From the NCBI RefSeq assembly GCF_037860775.1, contig NZ_JBBEWC010000001.1, forward strand, positions 434,001 through 498,000: a stretch of 64,000 bases of DNA, in the 5' to 3' direction. Under the pieces are notes generated by a model. That model was given only the letters and a program-made list of their open reading frames with translations. It was not told the origin of the DNA and did no database searches. Source of the DNA: Emticicia soli (GTDB lineage Bacteria; Bacteroidota; Bacteroidia; Cytophagales; Spirosomataceae). The position numbers and the translations under genes are program-made. This document shows, piece after piece, positions 37,002-46,715 of the stretch. Each line of letters starts with the position of its first letter. Within the stretch, counting starts at the first letter, position 1.

Positions 37002-37682
37002 ATGAAAAAAGTTTTACTATCTATTGTAATAATAGGTATATCACTCTGTCAAATTAGCTGTGGTACAACTGTTCCTCTTTTATCAAACCGAAAACCTTAT
37101 GAAGTCGATACGGCTTTTGTTCTTCATTTGCCTAGTCAAATTGCGTCCATCGCAAAAGGCAACAAACAAGAGATTAACGAGCTCTATTCCGATTCTACAT
37201 TTAACATAAGAAACAAAGTTTTTAATGACCACCTTCTGAAATATATAACTCCGGTACCTCTTGAATTTGAAGACTCATATGAACAAAATTCTATGATTAG
37301 GAGCTTTTTGGAAATAATAAGTACTGTAGAAGATACAAAGTCCATTAAAGATATAACCCTGTATGATACTATGGTGAGGTTTTTAGAGCGTAAAAATATT
37401 AAGTACATGATTCTTACCTTTCATGCGGGTTTTACAAGAGAACAGGGTAATTATCTCGGACAATTAGCAGTAGGAGCCGGCATTAGATTTCTTACTCCAA
37501 GTTTTATTGTTCCTATGCCTGTTAAGGCTAGATCTACTATGGTTTGCTGTATTCTGGACACAGAAAACAGAAACATTGCATTTTATAGAAAACGGACAGC
37601 CGAAGTTGAACCGATTAGTGAAAAAGTAATCAACCGCCAGTTAAAACTTATTATGGATAGCTGGCTTACTGCAAGCCGTTAA
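37002..37682 (+). CDS. Putative lipoprotein of unknown function
   Basis: A 226-residue protein with a hydrophobic signal ending in CQISC, a plausible though imperfect lipobox at about residue 20. The mature part has mixed alpha/beta composition; a glycine-rich stretch near GQLAVGAGIRFLTPSFIVP could be a beta hairpin or a membrane-associated segment. I do not recognise the family. It stands alone between dinB and a glycosyltransferase gene and starts with ATG 37002. Confidence 0.75.
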   Translation: MKKVLLSIVIIGISLCQISCGTTVPLLSNRKPYEVDTAFVLHLPSQIASIAKGNKQEINELYSDSTFNIRNKVFNDHLLKYITPVPLEFEDSYEQNSMIRSFLEIISTVEDTKSIKDITLYDTMVRFLERKNIKYMILTFHAGFTREQGNYLGQLAVGAGIRFLTPSFIVPMPVKARSTMVCCILDTENRNIAFYRKRTAEVEPISEKVINRQLKLIMDSWLTASR

Positions 37683-37894
37683 GCGTTTTATATTTATATT
37701 GAATCTTCAATAAAGGCTATAGATTTTCCTATGACCTATTTTTGTATACAAAGTAGCTGCATTTTTATGCCCCCATTTTGATTTTAACCTTAGTTTTCAG
37801 ACCTTTGCGTTTTATTCTGTATATAATCGAACCATATCCGAGGTCTGTTGCCTGTTATAGACTTTGGCCCATACCATATCCAAAAAAGAAAGTA

Positions 37895-38629
37895 ATGAAA
37901 CTAAGCGTTGTTATCCCTGCTTATAACGAACAAGAGAGTATTCCTGAAACACTTCGTACTTTATACGCTACTTTAAAAAAATACGATATTCCGCACGAAA
38001 TATGGGTAACTAACGATAACTCAAAAGACCAGACACTCAATGTTTTATATGAACTTTCGAGGGAGATTCCGACCTTAGTTTTTGAAACCAACAAAGGGCC
38101 AAATGGTTTTGGTTATGCAGTGCGTTATGGCTTAGAGCGTTTTTCAGGAGATTGTGTAGCAGTTTTTATGGCTGATATGTCTGACGATCCGGAAGATTTA
38201 GTAAAATACTACCAAACCATGCTAAGCCAGAATGTTGATGCCGTGTATGGTAGCCGTTGGGTAAAGGGTGGAAAAGTTATTGATTATCCGCCATTGAAGA
38301 AGTTTATTAACCGTATTGCCAATTTCATTATTAAAAGCATGATGGGTATTAAATACAACGATACCACCAATGCTTTTAAACTATATAAAAGAGAAACCAT
38401 TGAGGGCATTAAGCCGTTTTTATCTCCGCACTTCAACCTGACAGTTGAACTTCCGCTAAAGGCTATTGTAAGAGGCTACACCTTTGCAGTTGTACCTAAT
38501 AGCTGGACAAACCGCAAATACGGTGAGTCTAAACTGAAGATTAAAGAAATGGGGAGCCGCTACTTCTTTATTCTGATGTACTGCTGGATAGAGAAACACT
38601 TCTCTCGTGGAGATTATAAGAAGAAATAA
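37895..38629 (+). CDS. Glycosyltransferase family 2, dolichol-phosphate-mannose-synthase-like
   Basis: A 244-residue GT-A enzyme. It opens with MKLSVVIPAYNEQES, has TNDNSKD in place of the usual DDxS nucleotide motif, and MADMSDDPED for the metal site. KYGESKLKIKEMG is the C-terminal pattern of DPM1-type enzymes. No membrane anchor or GtrA domain is attached. It probably transfers a sugar from a nucleotide donor to a polyprenyl phosphate; GDP-mannose from ManC is a possible donor. The longer frame from 37778 starts without ATG and adds unrelated residues, so ATG 37895 is used. Confidence 0.88.
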   Translation: MKLSVVIPAYNEQESIPETLRTLYATLKKYDIPHEIWVTNDNSKDQTLNVLYELSREIPTLVFETNKGPNGFGYAVRYGLERFSGDCVAVFMADMSDDPEDLVKYYQTMLSQNVDAVYGSRWVKGGKVIDYPPLKKFINRIANFIIKSMMGIKYNDTTNAFKLYKRETIEGIKPFLSPHFNLTVELPLKAIVRGYTFAVVPNSWTNRKYGESKLKIKEMGSRYFFILMYCWIEKHFSRGDYKKK

Positions 38630-38631
38630 AC

Positions 38632-38667
38632 AATAAGGGCTGTTAGCGAAAACTAACAGCCCTTATT
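38632..38667. terminator. Bidirectional terminator between the GT2 and amidohydrolase genes
   Basis: A 15-bp perfect stem (38632-38646 with 38653-38667) and a 6-base loop between convergent genes. Confidence 0.88.
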
Positions 38668-38682
38668 GTTAACTATTTTATG

Positions 38683-40296
38683 TCAGTTTTTATCTGAACT
38701 TTGTACTTTCGAAGCGCTCTTCTGAGGTACACCCGGTTGGGTAATCTCAAAGCCTTCTTTGGCTTTAGTGTCTGCTACAATTTTGCGTACATCGGCCAAT
38801 AATTTTTTGGCATCATATACAATCCCGTCTTTTACGGTATACTTTACCCCTCCTACTCTTACTACCTCGTTTTTATCGTTTACTTTGATAGCCCCAGTAC
38901 CATATAAGGTTTTCAGATTAGCAAGCGGATTCTCTTCTGTAATTACAAAATCTGCGAGTTTGCCCACTTCTACTGACCCTATCTGGTCGGCCATGCCTAA
39001 AGCTTCTGCTCCTTTCAATGTGGCAGCTCTGATAACTTCGAGCGGATGGAATCCTGCTTCACGCAACAATTCTAACTCTCTGATATAAGCAAAGCCATAT
39101 AACTGATAAATAAATCCTGAATCGGAGCCTGTTGTTACTCTACCGCCACGGTTTTTGTATTCGTTCACAAAGCGCATCCAGATACGATAGTTCTCTTTCC
39201 AGGCCACTTCCTGCTCTGTTCCCCAGTCAAGCCAATACGAACCGTGCGAAATGCGGCTAGGGCCATAAAAACGCCATACCGAAGGCAAAGTATATTCATC
39301 ATGCCATTCTGCTCGGCGGGCTAGCATTAGTTCACGGTTAGCTTCGTAGATATTAAAAGTTGGGTCTAGCGTGAAATCAAGCTTCAACAATTCGTCCATT
39401 ACCTGATACCATTTGGCCGAGCCAGGTTCTGCCCCTTGTTTCCAGAGTTTCCCTGCCTCTTCAAAGCGGTGTTGCTCGTTGTTATAATTATAATCAGGCG
39501 GATAATTTTGCAGCGTTCTTTCATCAAAAAGGGCTTCTGGCAAGCCATACCAGTGTTCCATCGTTGTTAGACCCGCTTTGGCCGTAGCCAGCACATTCAT
39601 TCGGCCTACTTCTAATTGTGCATGGTGACACGCCGAACGCAAACCTATTTTTTTGTTTTCTTCAAGTGCTGCACGAAAAACATCGGGCGATGCACCAAAG
39701 AACTTAATTCCGTCAGCTCCCTTGGCAGCGTTACTACGCACCCATTGGCGAGCTTCTTCAGGTGTGTTGATAGGTTTATCTGAACCCATACCAAAAGCTG
39801 TATAAGCCTTAATGCGTGGAGCTGTTATCTCATTGTTTTCACTTTTCTTCTTTTGGTCAAGGGTCCAGTCTAAGCCATTCCCGGCTGATGGGTCACGGAT
39901 AGTAGTAATACCATGCCCTAACCACAATTTAAAGACGTATTCAGCCGGAGTGCCCTGTGCTTTGCCTCCAATATGCCCGTGCATATCTACAAAACCCGGC
40001 ATTAGGTACATGCCTGTACAATCAAGTTCTTTATCTCCCTGGTTTAGTTTTGGTCGTCTGTTTTCTTCAATTGGTACACCGGGATACCCCACTTGGCGAA
40101 TCTGGGCTATTTTGTTTTTTTCTACCACAATATCAACCGGGCCAACAGGTGGTGCTCCTGTGCTGTTGATGAGAGTAACGCCTCTGATGATTAAACGATT
40201 GGCGGATTCGCCTTCGGTTCTTGGTGGTGCTTTTTCTATTTGAGCCACTAAAGTAGTGGTAACAAAGCTAAGAAGAAGTGTAATTTTTTTATACAT
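38683..40296 (-). CDS. Exported amidohydrolase (imidazolonepropionase/prolidase-like)
   Basis: A 537-residue protein with signal peptide (to about VTTTLVAQ). Amidohydrolase superfamily features: the N-terminal beta sandwich, the metal motif MPGFVDMHGHIGG, a Lys candidate in DGIKFFG, histidines in SACHHAQ and EHWYG, and the Asp of TTGSDSGFIYQLYGF. The C-terminal GKLADFVITEENPL region is typical of periplasmic amidohydrolases in Bacteroidota, many of which cleave dipeptides or cyclic amides. The longer frame from 40380 would place residues before the signal peptide, so ATG 40296 is used. Confidence 0.88.
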   Translation of the reverse strand: MYKKITLLLSFVTTTLVAQIEKAPPRTEGESANRLIIRGVTLINSTGAPPVGPVDIVVEKNKIAQIRQVGYPGVPIEENRRPKLNQGDKELDCTGMYLMPGFVDMHGHIGGKAQGTPAEYVFKLWLGHGITTIRDPSAGNGLDWTLDQKKKSENNEITAPRIKAYTAFGMGSDKPINTPEEARQWVRSNAAKGADGIKFFGASPDVFRAALEENKKIGLRSACHHAQLEVGRMNVLATAKAGLTTMEHWYGLPEALFDERTLQNYPPDYNYNNEQHRFEEAGKLWKQGAEPGSAKWYQVMDELLKLDFTLDPTFNIYEANRELMLARRAEWHDEYTLPSVWRFYGPSRISHGSYWLDWGTEQEVAWKENYRIWMRFVNEYKNRGGRVTTGSDSGFIYQLYGFAYIRELELLREAGFHPLEVIRAATLKGAEALGMADQIGSVEVGKLADFVITEENPLANLKTLYGTGAIKVNDKNEVVRVGGVKYTVKDGIVYDAKKLLADVRKIVADTKAKEGFEITQPGVPQKSASKVQSSDKN

Positions 40297-40493
40297 AGTA
40301 TGTTTAGCGTTTTTAACAAAAATAGGTAGGTTTTGATACAATTCTATTGCAATCTGAAAAATAATACGATTAAAGACCACTTGTATTCGAAAAATACAAT
40401 ATTATTTCGGCTTTTATGTTGAGTTTCTTTAAATTGCAACATTTCTTCATGGCCTGAACGCTTAGAAGAAAAGAATTTCTGTCATTAAAATCT

Positions 40494-41288
40494 ATGGAAA
40501 TAATAGGCTTTGCCCTAGCTTTTCTAATTGGAATTACGCTAGGATTGATTGGTGCCGGAGGGTCTATTCTGACCGTAACTGTGCTTGTGTATGTAATGGG
40601 CATAAGCCCTACCAGTGCCACTACGTACTCGCTTTTTATTGTAGGTATAGGCTCATTGGTGGGTGCTATTGATTATTTAAGAAAGGGCCTGATAGATGTG
40701 CGGAAAGGATTGTTTTTTTCTTTTCCGGCCTTTATTATGGTATTTATTATGCGCAAATTTGTGATGCAGCAAATACCCGAAATAATCTATCAGTCAGAAA
40801 CCTTTACTTTTACCAAAAACCTGATGGTAATGCTGCTTTTTGGTATTCTGATGATAGGGGCATCATACTCAATCATTAAAAGCCGAAAAGAAGCTAATGC
40901 GCTGATTAAGCCAAAGGTTAGTTATTGGATAATATTCTTGGAGGGTATTCTGGTAGGCGCTTTAACTGGATTTGTAGGAGCCGGAGGCGGCTTTATGATT
41001 ATTCCGGCATTGGTTATTTTTGCGCAATTACCCATGAAAGAGGCAGTAGGAACATCGCTACTAATTATTACTATCAACTCTCTTTTCGGCGCCATTGGCG
41101 ATTTTTCGGCAGGTGTTGTCTTAGATTGGAGCTTTCTATTGAAATTTCTTGCCTACACGGTTAGTGGGGTATTAGTGGGCGGATATTTATCTAAAAGAAT
41201 AGATGGAGAGAAACTAAAACCCGCTTTTGGTTGGTTTATCTTGGTAATGGGCTGTTGGATTATTATAAAAGAAACACTATTAAAGTAA
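40494..41288 (+). CDS. TauE/SafE-family membrane permease
   Basis: A 264-residue inner-membrane protein with about eight hydrophobic segments in two similar halves. The family repeats are GITLGLIGAGGSILTV near the N-terminus and ALTGFVGAGGGFMIIPAL in the second half. Family members export sulfite or sulfoacetate or move other small organosulfur anions; the substrate cannot be read here. A DUF983 gene starts six bases after the stop, so the two are probably co-transcribed. Confidence 0.9.
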   Translation: MEIIGFALAFLIGITLGLIGAGGSILTVTVLVYVMGISPTSATTYSLFIVGIGSLVGAIDYLRKGLIDVRKGLFFSFPAFIMVFIMRKFVMQQIPEIIYQSETFTFTKNLMVMLLFGILMIGASYSIIKSRKEANALIKPKVSYWIIFLEGILVGALTGFVGAGGGFMIIPALVIFAQLPMKEAVGTSLLIITINSLFGAIGDFSAGVVLDWSFLLKFLAYTVSGVLVGGYLSKRIDGEKLKPAFGWFILVMGCWIIIKETLLK

Positions 41289-41294
41289 AATACA

Positions 41295-41672
41295 ATGAAC
41301 AAGTTAGAAGCCACATTAAAGATGAAGTGCCCTCGCTGTCATGAGGGTGAGGTTTTTGAAGAATCAAACCCGTACAACTTGAAAAAAATGACGGCTATGC
41401 ACAAGCATTGCCCTAAATGCGGCTTGAAGTACGAAAAAGAAATTGGTTTCTTCTATGGTGCTATGTATGTAAGCTATATGTTTAACATTGCACTTTTTGT
41501 AGTTGCTACGGTTGCATATTACGTATATTTCGAAGAGCGTGTAGACTGGTTATGGTATATTCTGGCTTATCTGGCGCTTACTTTTCTATTGTTTCCGCTT
41601 ATTTACCGATTATCGCGCTCTATCTGGTTACAGGCTTTTAATAAATATGAGCCAGATAAAGCTGCATCATGA
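41295..41672 (+). CDS. DUF983 zinc-ribbon membrane protein
   Basis: A 125-residue protein. The N-terminal half has two CxxC pairs, CPRCHEG and CPKCGL, forming a probable zinc ribbon. The C-terminal half has two membrane helices (about 50-75 and 82-105). This is the DUF983 layout; no function is established. It follows the TauE-type gene by six bases. Confidence 0.9.
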   Translation: MNKLEATLKMKCPRCHEGEVFEESNPYNLKKMTAMHKHCPKCGLKYEKEIGFFYGAMYVSYMFNIALFVVATVAYYVYFEERVDWLWYILAYLALTFLLFPLIYRLSRSIWLQAFNKYEPDKAAS

Positions 41673-41774
41673 TGTAATATTAAGTTTTTGCAATCAAAAG
41701 TAATCTACAAGTTACTAGAGCATTGATAATCAACCTATAAAAACAGGTTTTCAATACTCAAAAACCCCTCTGTT

Positions 41775-41793
41775 ATTTAAAATAATTCTAAAT
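41775..41793. promoter_or_regulatory. 9-1-9 palindrome resembling a Fur box
   Basis: ATTTAAAAT, A, ATTCTAAAT: the arms match at eight of nine positions. It lies just upstream of the -33 box. A second, weaker copy with the same ATTTAGAAT half-site is at 41834-41852, over the inferred transcript start. The architecture is that of Fur sites; the binding protein is inferred. Confidence 0.5.
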
Positions 41794-41798
41794 AGTTA

Positions 41799-41828
41799 TT
41801 GCAGATTAAAATTTCGTATTTAGTTTTG
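41799..41828 (+). promoter_or_regulatory. Promoter of the third TonB receptor
   Basis: TTG (41799-41801), 19 bases, TAGTTTTG (41821-41828). The leader before ATG 41864 would be about 30 bases. Confidence 0.65.
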
Positions 41829-41863
41829 CATTTATTTAGAATTAGTCCAAAAACGAATAACGC

Positions 41864-44227
41864 ATGCGCAACCTTTATGTTTTTTCTTTCTTACTACTCT
41901 TATCTATCAATTCATTTGCACAAAGCAGTAAATTAATCGGCCAGGTCGTTAGTGCCAATGGTCAAGAAGTAAGCTTTGCCAGTATAGCTGTAAAAAAAAC
42001 TAAACTAGGCGTTGTTGCCGATGAAAAAGGAAAATTTACTTTAAATAATATTTCTCCTGGCAAACATACATTATTAGTTACAATGGTTGGTTACGAATCT
42101 ACTACCAAAGAAGTAGAAGTTTCGGGATCAACAACCACCGAAATCAAAATTCAATTAAAAGAAACAGACAATACACTGCAAGAAGTAAATGTGGTTGGTA
42201 ACATTGGTATTACTAAAGTAAAACCGCAGACAATTCAATACGCAAGTAAAGATTTGATTTCGCAGAACGGTGGCACAGCAGGCGATATTTTGAAAGCAAT
42301 GCCAAGTGTAGCTATGGGTGGTAGCCCAAATCATAATAGAGATATAAGATTCAGAGGCTTAGGCAACGGGTACACACAAGTTCTCATTAACGGCCAACCT
42401 ACCGGAGTAAGTGGCAACAATAGAGAAACTGTATTAGACTTGATTCCGGCCAATCAGATAGAACGTATTGAGATATTAGCCAACCCAACTGCCGATGTTG
42501 TATCGTCTGGTGTAAACGGTGTTGTGAATATAATACTAAAAAAAGGAGTACCTTCTACAAAACTATATGACGCAATAGGGAAAGCTAACTTTACGGCCGA
42601 CCACCTTGGTGGCTATAATGGAGGAGTTGCGCTTAATGGAAGAGCCAAAAACCTTACAATTGGTGGAAGTTTTGACAGACTCTACAGGATTGTTGAAAAC
42701 AATAGCAATGGTGAGATTTTTAAATTCAATAGCGCAGGCGAGCGAACAGAAAACCAGTTTCAGGATAAAAAAGAATCTAAAAACTTTACAAACAATACAG
42801 CCAACGGATTTTTAGGATATAATACAAAAGGCTGGGACTTTTATACTGAATACCTATTTGGAGACCAAACAGAAGACAAACAAAAAACTGAAACTACTAC
42901 TGTATTTGATGCTGCAAATAAATTTAAAAGCGGTAAACACGTGGTAGCACCAGAGTCTAAACATGTGTACTTCCACAATCCTTCAGCTAGACTTACAAAG
43001 AATCTGGGTAAACATGAATTTCAACTAAGCTATAATTATAATCGCTCAGGTGAAGACAAAACCCAAAATCAAAAAGAATATGGCGCTTTAGAAACCAATG
43101 AGCCTGTGCTTAATAAAGTCCCTAAGATGCAACGGGTAGATGATCGTATAACGCTAAATACACATTTACCAAGTTTTTACTGGTCGTCTACTGTACTTAA
43201 AAACTCAGTTGTAAAAGTTGGTTATCAAGGTTTTTATACGTCTCGTAATATTGTACGTAATACCGAGGCCTATGATGAAAAAACAAATGCATGGAACCCT
43301 AAAGATGAAAACAAAAATAACTTTGAAGCAAACGAATCGGTGAATGCCTATTTTGCTACATTTCAGTGGAACACAGAAAAATTAAAGACAAATTTTGGGT
43401 ACCGCCATGAGATTGCTGATATAAAAACCAAAGCGAGCTCACAAAACGACTATAGCAAAGGGCATTATTCAACAGGGTTGCCATCGGTGCATTTGCAGTA
43501 TTTTCTTACTTCAAAAACTTATCTGGCCTCTTCGGTAGGTCGTAGAATCCGCCGTCCGGGTTTCAATGATCTAAATCCATTTGTTGAAATTAAAAGCAGT
43601 ACCGAGCAAAAAATAGGAAATCCGGACTTAAGACCAGAACGTGCATGGGCCTATGAACTAGGAGTATTTACACAAGTGAATGCATTCAATATCGGAGCCA
43701 ATTTGTTTATGCGTGATATACGTGACTTAATTCAAAAAAATATCACTGACGAAAATGGTGTGTTTGTTGAAAAGCTCATTAATATTCACGGGGCCAGAAC
43801 CAGTGGTGTAGAATTAGTTTCAGCTGCTAAACTGGGCAGTTGGTTTAATATCAATGGTAACTATTCGAAATTCTGGTCGAAAATCAGTTCTAAAGACATT
43901 AACAATGGCGACCAATTAAAAGACCAATTTTCGTGGACAGCCAAAGTTCTTGCCGATTTCAGTTTACCGCATAAAATCAATGCACAGATTATAAGCAACT
44001 GGGTAGGGCCAAAAAATACGATTCAAGAAGGCGAAGGAAAGGTACACTTTGTAGATATTGGTATCCAGAAAACATTGGGCAAAGGCAATGCCCTGTTTTT
44101 ACGTGCCACTGATATTTTTGATACGCTCAAAAAACACAAGTATACCAACACAGCATCTCAAGTATCGAGCACTTATGAGCAAACACAAGGCAGAATTTTC
44201 AGCGTAGGTGCGTCGGTAAACTTCTGA
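41864..44227 (+). CDS. TonB-dependent receptor, probably iron-related
   Basis: A 787-residue outer-membrane receptor. Signal peptide to about residue 19 (SINSFAQ), CarboxypepD_reg-like domain at about 22-105, plug at about 120-230 (FRGLGNGYTQVLINGQPTG, SSGVNGVVNIILKKG), then an OMP_b-brl_3 barrel. It ends in VGASVNF with the terminal Phe expected for BAM-assembled barrels. A TPR-like exported protein and a PepSY membrane protein follow on the same strand. With the palindromes at the promoter, this suggests an iron or heme/siderophore uptake group, an inference from context. Confidence 0.9.
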   Translation: MRNLYVFSFLLLLSINSFAQSSKLIGQVVSANGQEVSFASIAVKKTKLGVVADEKGKFTLNNISPGKHTLLVTMVGYESTTKEVEVSGSTTTEIKIQLKETDNTLQEVNVVGNIGITKVKPQTIQYASKDLISQNGGTAGDILKAMPSVAMGGSPNHNRDIRFRGLGNGYTQVLINGQPTGVSGNNRETVLDLIPANQIERIEILANPTADVVSSGVNGVVNIILKKGVPSTKLYDAIGKANFTADHLGGYNGGVALNGRAKNLTIGGSFDRLYRIVENNSNGEIFKFNSAGERTENQFQDKKESKNFTNNTANGFLGYNTKGWDFYTEYLFGDQTEDKQKTETTTVFDAANKFKSGKHVVAPESKHVYFHNPSARLTKNLGKHEFQLSYNYNRSGEDKTQNQKEYGALETNEPVLNKVPKMQRVDDRITLNTHLPSFYWSSTVLKNSVVKVGYQGFYTSRNIVRNTEAYDEKTNAWNPKDENKNNFEANESVNAYFATFQWNTEKLKTNFGYRHEIADIKTKASSQNDYSKGHYSTGLPSVHLQYFLTSKTYLASSVGRRIRRPGFNDLNPFVEIKSSTEQKIGNPDLRPERAWAYELGVFTQVNAFNIGANLFMRDIRDLIQKNITDENGVFVEKLINIHGARTSGVELVSAAKLGSWFNINGNYSKFWSKISSKDINNGDQLKDQFSWTAKVLADFSLPHKINAQIISNWVGPKNTIQEGEGKVHFVDIGIQKTLGKGNALFLRATDIFDTLKKHKYTNTASQVSSTYEQTQGRIFSVGASVNF

Positions 44228-44319
44228 TTATCTTAATAACATATTCTTAGAATCCTATTATCAGAAACGGGTTAAGTCTGAATTTTACCTAAACCATTTC
44301 TAAATTCCATAAATTAACT

Positions 44320-45438
44320 ATGAAAAACGTATTATTAACTCTGATTGGGTTATTGTTTATAACTAAAGTATTGGCACATCGCACAGCCGTAGATATAATG
44401 GATACCGAGGCGGCTAAAGTAATGGCCTTAATAAAAATTGGTGGTGAAACGGGCAAATACATTAATCTTCAGGAAGGGCTGAAGCTCTTGGAAGAAGCTG
44501 CAGTTTCGGCAAAAAAAATCAAAAACAAGCATTATAGAGAAGTAGCGCAAGCCAGCCTAGCAGTTGAATATGCTGCTCTTGATAAAGTAGATGAAGCTTT
44601 AAAGATTACTTTAAGCCTTAAAGACGAACATCTGTACAGTACAAACCTGGGCAAAATTGCATCAAAACTAACACAGTCTAATCCGAAAGAGGCTGATAGG
44701 CTTCTGTTATTAGCTATCGATAAAATAATGAGCAATAAGCACAAGAACGAAATTCCACCTGTATTTGCCGAGTTATCGGGTAAGTATGTGAAACTAAAAA
44801 ATCTAGAAAAGGCGAATGAATTACTCAATAAAGCACTTAAACGTGTGGAATTATTAAACAAAATTCCTTTAATAGAAAAACTTCAGATTTATGCCGAAAT
44901 AGGTGCAAACCTAATTGCAGCAAACAGAAAAGAAGAGGCGTTTGCTTTGTTCAAAAAAAGTCATCAACTATCTTCTAAACTCGAAAACCCTTTCGAAAAA
45001 GCTGCAATTTTGGTTATGATTGGTGGAGAATTAGCTGAAAAAGGAGAGCCAACCTACGCCCTTGAAATCTTGCAAGAGGCATATACTACTGCTAAAGAGA
45101 TTAAGTTTATAAAGCAAAAAAATGATGTAATAAGCGAGATTGCTCGCAATTTCAGCCAAGCCAAAGATTACGAAAGGGCTTCTGCTATTGCACTTGAAAT
45201 TTCTGACAGCTATTATGTAGTAGAGGGGCTGATACGTACAGCAAAGAATCAGATAAAAGTGAAACAATACAATGCCGCATTTGATTTACTGCAAATATGC
45301 ATTAATAAAACCAATGAAATTACAGATAAGCAACGTAAGGCCCTGGTAATTGCAAAAATAGCAGCCGAACTTGCTACTATCGACAAGCAAGTACAATCAG
45401 CCCAACTGCTTAAAGACGCCTACAAAGTTTTAGGTTAA
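44320..45438 (+). CDS. Exported TPR-like helical-repeat protein
   Basis: A 372-residue protein with a signal peptide (cleavage near VLAHR, about residue 19) and an otherwise wholly helical body. Repeated helix pairs such as EAADRLL-like, LEKANELLNKALKRVELL, KEEAFALFKKSHQLSSKL and YALEILQEAYTTAKEI resemble tetratricopeptide repeats. Such proteins are protein-binding scaffolds; the partner is unknown. It lies 92 bases after the TonB receptor and 44 bases before the PepSY gene, so it probably belongs to the same transcript. Confidence 0.8.
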   Translation: MKNVLLTLIGLLFITKVLAHRTAVDIMDTEAAKVMALIKIGGETGKYINLQEGLKLLEEAAVSAKKIKNKHYREVAQASLAVEYAALDKVDEALKITLSLKDEHLYSTNLGKIASKLTQSNPKEADRLLLLAIDKIMSNKHKNEIPPVFAELSGKYVKLKNLEKANELLNKALKRVELLNKIPLIEKLQIYAEIGANLIAANRKEEAFALFKKSHQLSSKLENPFEKAAILVMIGGELAEKGEPTYALEILQEAYTTAKEIKFIKQKNDVISEIARNFSQAKDYERASAIALEISDSYYVVEGLIRTAKNQIKVKQYNAAFDLLQICINKTNEITDKQRKALVIAKIAAELATIDKQVQSAQLLKDAYKVLG

Positions 45439-45482
45439 ACAATCATCTATCAACATTGTATTAAAAAAACCAGAATTATTCT

Positions 45483-46682
45483 ATGGCAAAGAAAAACAAT
45501 AGTATAAAATATTGGCTGGGGCAAGCCCATCTTTGGGGCGGTTTAGTGAGCGGCATTGTCGTATTTATTGTATCTATTACCGGCTGTTTGTTTGTTTTTG
45601 AAGAAGAAATCAGAAACCTTACACAGCAACACTACCGATTTGTGGAGCCACAAAAAACAACAAGAGTAAAAATAGCAACTATTAAGGAGGTTGTTGAGAA
45701 AGAGTTTCCGGGCAAACAAATAGAACAGATAAGGGTATTTGCCGATGCTTCTCGCTCAACAATTGTAAAGCTTATTGATGCAAAGGCTAAACCACAAAAA
45801 GGCGATAAAGAAAAAGAATATAAAAAAGAGGCTTATGCTTTTAATCCTTACACAGGGGCTTTGCTGGGAAGATATAACCTGGAGCATGATTTTATGCACA
45901 TAGTTGAAGATATGCATAAGTCTTTGCTACTTGGTGAAGTAGGCAAATGGATTATTAAAGTAAACATTGTGGTATTTTTTGTGATGCTTCTCTCTGGTCT
46001 ATACTTATGGTGGCCAAGGAAGAAAAATCAACGAAAATTTGCCTTTACTATCAACGTTAAAAGTAAATTCCAGGTACTCAACTACAGCTTTCATAATGTG
46101 CTGGGCTTTTATTTCCTGTTACCTTTATTACTCATTACCCTTACCGGTATCTGGTGGGCCATTAAACCCGTTCAAAAACTGACTTATACCGCTTTAGGAG
46201 AAAAACTCAAAGAAGAAAAAAAGCTAAGTTCTACTTATCAGGAAGGTAAAATATTCAGCTCTGATATGGCATTTGCAAAAGTCTCGGAGCAATATGGCGG
46301 CTGGCAGGAAGCACATATTAATGTAGCTAAAAATAAAAAAGAACCTGTAAAAGTAAACTTGAAATACCCATATCAGATTTATAAGAAAAGTAATGTTTTT
46401 GAGTTTGACCAATACTCTGGCGAAATTCTGAAAGCTGAACTTTATAATGATTATAAAATTGCCGATAAAATAAAGCATTCAAACAGAGATTTACATACCG
46501 GGCAAAACTTTGGTATTCTGGGTAAACTTCTGGCTTTCTTTTCAAGTCTTTTTTCTGCTACGTTGCCAATAACAGGTTTTCTTATCTGGTATCAGCGTAA
46601 ATACAAAAAAGCTCCAAAAAAAGCTTTAATACCTCGAAAAGCCGCAATAAGTATTGCAAGGGTAAATCAGGTACTGCAATAA
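45483..46682 (+). CDS. PepSY-associated membrane protein (possible iron reductase)
   Basis: A 399-residue inner-membrane protein with four main hydrophobic segments and a large periplasmic loop. PepSY_TM features: QAHLWGGLVSGIVVFIVSITG at the N-terminus, a conserved His in MHKSLLLGEVGKW, HNVLGFYFLLPLLLITLTG and the last segment after HTGQNFGILG. The paired histidines are likely heme ligands. Relatives are encoded beside siderophore receptors and reduce ferric siderophores. A Lys-rich C-terminus faces the cytoplasm. It follows the receptor and helical-repeat genes on the same strand. Confidence 0.88.
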   Translation: MAKKNNSIKYWLGQAHLWGGLVSGIVVFIVSITGCLFVFEEEIRNLTQQHYRFVEPQKTTRVKIATIKEVVEKEFPGKQIEQIRVFADASRSTIVKLIDAKAKPQKGDKEKEYKKEAYAFNPYTGALLGRYNLEHDFMHIVEDMHKSLLLGEVGKWIIKVNIVVFFVMLLSGLYLWWPRKKNQRKFAFTINVKSKFQVLNYSFHNVLGFYFLLPLLLITLTGIWWAIKPVQKLTYTALGEKLKEEKKLSSTYQEGKIFSSDMAFAKVSEQYGGWQEAHINVAKNKKEPVKVNLKYPYQIYKKSNVFEFDQYSGEILKAELYNDYKIADKIKHSNRDLHTGQNFGILGKLLAFFSSLFSATLPITGFLIWYQRKYKKAPKKALIPRKAAISIARVNQVLQ

Positions 46683-46693
46683 AATGTAATAAA

Positions 46694-46715
46694 TAGGCAG
46701 GTTTTTGCCTGCCTA
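46694..46715. terminator. Hairpin between the PepSY and nitrilase genes
   Basis: An 8-bp stem with loop TTTTTG that overlaps the nitrilase stop codon. No T-run follows, so its strength as a terminator is doubtful. Confidence 0.4.

Noticed and set aside
36814..37005. 63-residue frame between dinB and the lipoprotein gene
   Set aside because: It overlaps the dinB start and the next gene start, and has no coding character.
39812..40243. 143-residue plus-strand frame opposite the amidohydrolase
   Set aside because: Its codons mirror the conserved metal-binding region of the real gene; no motif or start context.
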